This document shows positions 6,111 to 7,345 of a stretch of DNA of 7,345 bases, in pieces. The stretch comes from Streptosporangiaceae bacterium (GTDB taxonomy: Bacteria > Actinomycetota > Actinomycetes > Streptosporangiales > Streptosporangiaceae): positions 1 through 7,345 of the forward strand of contig JASHYW010000185.1 of NCBI GenBank assembly GCA_030042885.1. The letters run 5' to 3'. How positions within the stretch are numbered: the first letter of the stretch is position 1; each line of letters begins with the position of its first letter. The notes below the pieces were generated by a model. The model made no database searches, had not been told where the DNA came from, and saw only the letters and a program-made list of their open reading frames with translations. The position numbers and the translations under genes were made by a program.

Positions 6111-6569
6111 TCACGCGTCGGCCAGGTGCAAGACCTGCGCGACCACATCGCCGAGTGGCATGGTGGTCCGGATTTCATGAGTGGCCGCCTTGCGCAGCAG
6201 CGGCTCGACGGCCTGCAGGTCATCCAGGACGCGCTCCAGCTCGCCGGGCGCTCTGCCGAAAGAGTTAGTCGTCCGCGAGGCGAGCCGCTCCGCCAGGACC
6301 TCAACCGGGGCGCTGAGCAAGATGATCAGATCAAAGCGCGGATGGAACCGGACCTGGTTCTCCTCGCAGCCGGCGACGAACAGCACGCCGGCGTCCTCGG
6401 TGTCCAAGAGCTGATCGATCGCGTCCTCCCGCCAGTGCTGGCGGCCGTCCGGCAAAGGCTCGCACCACCCGTCGTCTGTATCGACGGCCTTGAACCCGCG
6501 AGCCGACAGCGCATGGATGACGCTGGACTTGCCAGTACCCGACATCCCGGTCAAGAGCACCCGCTTCAC
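6111..6569 (-). CDS. P-loop ATP-binding protein / small kinase-like ATPase (AAA_18-type)
   Basis: A 152-residue single-domain P-loop NTPase. The protein opens with the Walker A loop GMSGTGKS at residues 8-15, directly after a short hydrophobic strand. A DTDDGW segment (30-35) follows, in the position where shikimate- or adenylate-kinase-like folds place substrate-binding acidic residues. VLFVAGCEENQ (62-72) forms the next strand and turn, and LIILLSAP (81-88) the strand before a basic helix, AERLASR (93-99), that could act as the lid. Similar small proteins are widespread in Streptomyces and relatives, usually annotated 'AAA family ATPase' or 'ATP-binding protein', without a known substrate. 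The GTG start at 6569-6567 is the only one placing the P-loop at the usual distance, and it lies 7 bases from a good -10 box. The gene appears monocistronic. Confidence 0.9.
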   Translation of the reverse strand: MKRVLLTGMSGTGKSSVIHALSARGFKAVDTDDGWCEPLPDGRQHWREDAIDQLLDTEDAGVLFVAGCEENQVRFHPRFDLIILLSAPVEVLAERLASRTTNSFGRAPGELERVLDDLQAVEPLLRKAATHEIRTTMPLGDVVAQVLHLADA

Positions 6570-6606
6570 AGCCCCGATGCTACGACCCAGGACGACATGT
6601 CCGTCA
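6569..6606 (-). promoter_or_regulatory. Probable leaderless promoter of the P-loop gene
   Basis: Read on the minus strand, TGACGG (6606-6601) and TAGCAT (6582-6577) are separated by 18 bases and fit actinobacterial -35 and TANNNT -10 elements. The -10 ends 7 bases before the GTG start at 6569. The purine run GGGG between them is too close for a normal ribosome-binding site, so a leaderless transcript is the simplest reading. Confidence 0.45.
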
Positions 6607-6937
6607 GGCAGAACATCCGGTTCCGGGGTGCCTCAGGCGGCCAGCCTCCTGATCGCGGTTGCCGCGCCGATAGGCGGTTACCTCGGGTGCGCATGATGGC
6701 GGGGTGATCCGCAGGCTTGCCAGGGTGGTGCCTGCGCCGTCGGGCAAGCCGGTGCGGGAGGAAGCGGCCCAGGGCCAGGAGCGTGCGCGATGAACGTCAT
6801 CCACGCCGACGGCTCCTGTGGCGCCACAATTGATCTGTGATGGATTCTCCAGCGGCTGGCGGCCGGCTTCACCGAGGTCTGACAGTCTGGCCGCGGCCGG
6901 GGCAGGGCGGCGGGGACCGGCTCGCCGTGTCGCTCAC
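6570..6937. other. Intergenic stretch with tiny overlapping frames
   Basis: About 370 bases separate the divergent P-loop and SDR genes. They hold the P-loop promoter, an 8-bp inverted repeat (6714-6721 with 6743-6750), and a chain of very short plus-strand frames. These are GTG 6704 to TGA 6793 (29 residues, with very GC-rich third positions), ATG 6790 to TGA 6840 (16 residues), and ATG 6840 to TGA 6941 (33 residues). Each start overlaps the previous stop, and the last stop overlaps the SDR start (GTGA at 6938). No peptide resembles a family I know. They may be translated leaders, or the remains of a frameshifted gene, or chance. Confidence 0.4.
6714..6750. repeat. 8-bp inverted repeat with 21-base spacer
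   Basis: GGCTTGCC (6714-6721) and GGCAAGCC (6743-6750) are exact reverse complements. An alternative pairing, GCAGG (6711-6715) with CCTGC (6731-6735), competes with it. Two exclusive stems upstream of a gene could form a regulatory leader, but no known riboswitch motif is convincing and there is no terminator T-run. Confidence 0.6.
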
Positions 6938-7345
6938 GTGACCGGCCAGGCCAGGATCGAGCCCGGGGACCGGGTGGTCATTACCGGCGCTTCGGGGTTC
7001 ATCGGGTCCGCTGTGGCCAGGGCGGTGCAGGCCAGGGGCGCGCAGATCGTCGCCGTGGTCGAACCAGGCGCCGACGACCGCAACCTCAAGGGCATCGGCG
7101 CTGAGCGGGCGGTAGCGGATATCCGGGACATCGACGCCGTCCGGGCCGCCTGCGCAGGTGCCCGCTTCGTATTCCACCTGGCGGCGGTCTACCGCTTTTG
7201 GGCACGCGACCCGCGGATCTTCTACGACGTCAACGTCGGCGGGACGCTCAACGTGCTCGACGCAGTCCGGGCCGCGGGATGCGAGCGGCTCGTGTTCACC
7301 TCCACCGTCGGGGTCCTGGGCCTGGGCGGGACGCGGGAAGGCAAG
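6938..7345 (+). CDS. NAD-dependent epimerase/dehydratase, extended SDR, HpnA-like (3' end outside window)
   Basis: The frame runs from GTG 6938 to the right edge (136 residues), so the catalytic Tyr-x-x-x-Lys and the substrate domain are not seen. The nucleotide-binding loop TGASGFIG is at residues 16-23. Asp61 in VADIRD is the expected adenine contact, followed by FHLAAVYRFWARDP (79-92), DVNVGGT with Asn99, and VFTSTVGVLGL (119-129) with the active-site Ser/Thr. The AA-x-YR-x-WARDP segment is characteristic, in my recollection, of the hopanoid-associated sugar epimerase (HpnA) and dihydroflavonol-reductase-like branch, so a sugar-nucleotide epimerase or ketone reductase is likely. No hopanoid genes are visible. 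There is no ribosome-binding site before GTG 6938. GTG 6974 (before VITGASG), preceded by CGGGGA, is an alternative start. Confidence 0.85.
   Translation, partial: MTGQARIEPGDRVVITGASGFIGSAVARAVQARGAQIVAVVEPGADDRNLKGIGAERAVADIRDIDAVRAACAGARFVFHLAAVYRFWARDPRIFYDVNVGGTLNVLDAVRAAGCERLVFTSTVGVLGLGGTREGK

Noticed and set aside
6126..6707. 193-codon plus-strand frame opposite the P-loop gene
   Set aside because: It is antisense to a gene with an intact Walker A motif, and its sequence has no features of its own.
6704..6800. Cobalamin-like riboswitch suggested by GGGCAAGCCGGTGCGGG near 6742
   Set aside because: It only superficially resembles the conserved core. The B12 box and the remaining conserved elements are not found, and the stretch has a coding-like codon pattern.
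1..7345. tRNA, rRNA, CRISPR array, insertion-sequence ends or integrase
   Set aside because: I saw no regularly spaced repeats, cloverleaf, transposase or recombinase motif, or terminal inverted repeats on either strand.

Overview
The window is a high-GC stretch with strongly GC-biased third codon positions, GTG/TTG starts, tightly overlapping genes and probable leaderless promoters (TANNNT boxes about 7 bases before a start codon). This suits an actinomycete. The left-end flavoprotein and the P-loop ATP-binding protein resemble families that are common in Streptomyces-like bacteria. The central sulfur block is less diagnostic, and it could have been acquired from another high-GC lineage; that is inference only, since no search was possible.

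Layout. (1) 3-410, plus strand: the 3' end of a FAD/NAD(P)-binding protein. It abuts, with no spacer, (2) the minus-strand pair osmC-like (1668-2216) then flavin-containing monooxygenase-like oxidoreductase (411-1661). (3) 2217-2304: a short AT-rich divergent promoter region. (4) Plus-strand operon metX (2305-3552), metY (3549-4886) and a CoA-binding Rossmann protein (5000-5482). (5) 5483-6110: about 630 bases with no confident gene, only weak or broken reading frames. (6) 6111-6569, minus strand: a small P-loop ATP-binding protein, probably with its own leaderless promoter. (7) 6570-6937: about 370 bases with an inverted repeat and a chain of tiny overlapping frames. (8) 6938 to the right edge, plus strand: the 5' part of an extended-SDR NAD-dependent epimerase/reductase resembling the hopanoid-associated HpnA group.

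How the genes fit together. MetX acetylates homoserine, and MetY exchanges the acetate for sulfide to give homocysteine, so the plus-strand operon is direct-sulfhydrylation methionine biosynthesis. The third gene belongs to the CoA-binding family; its role is not established, and its position suggests a link to sulfur or acyl-CoA metabolism. The divergent OsmC-like protein (thiol peroxidase superfamily, with only one of the two usual cysteines) and the flavoprotein share the intergenic promoter region. This raises the possibility of one sulfur/thiol-responsive divergon. Nothing here is clearly a new defence or mobile system; the most unusual points are the composition of the divergon, the single-Cys OsmC, and the two gene-poor stretches.
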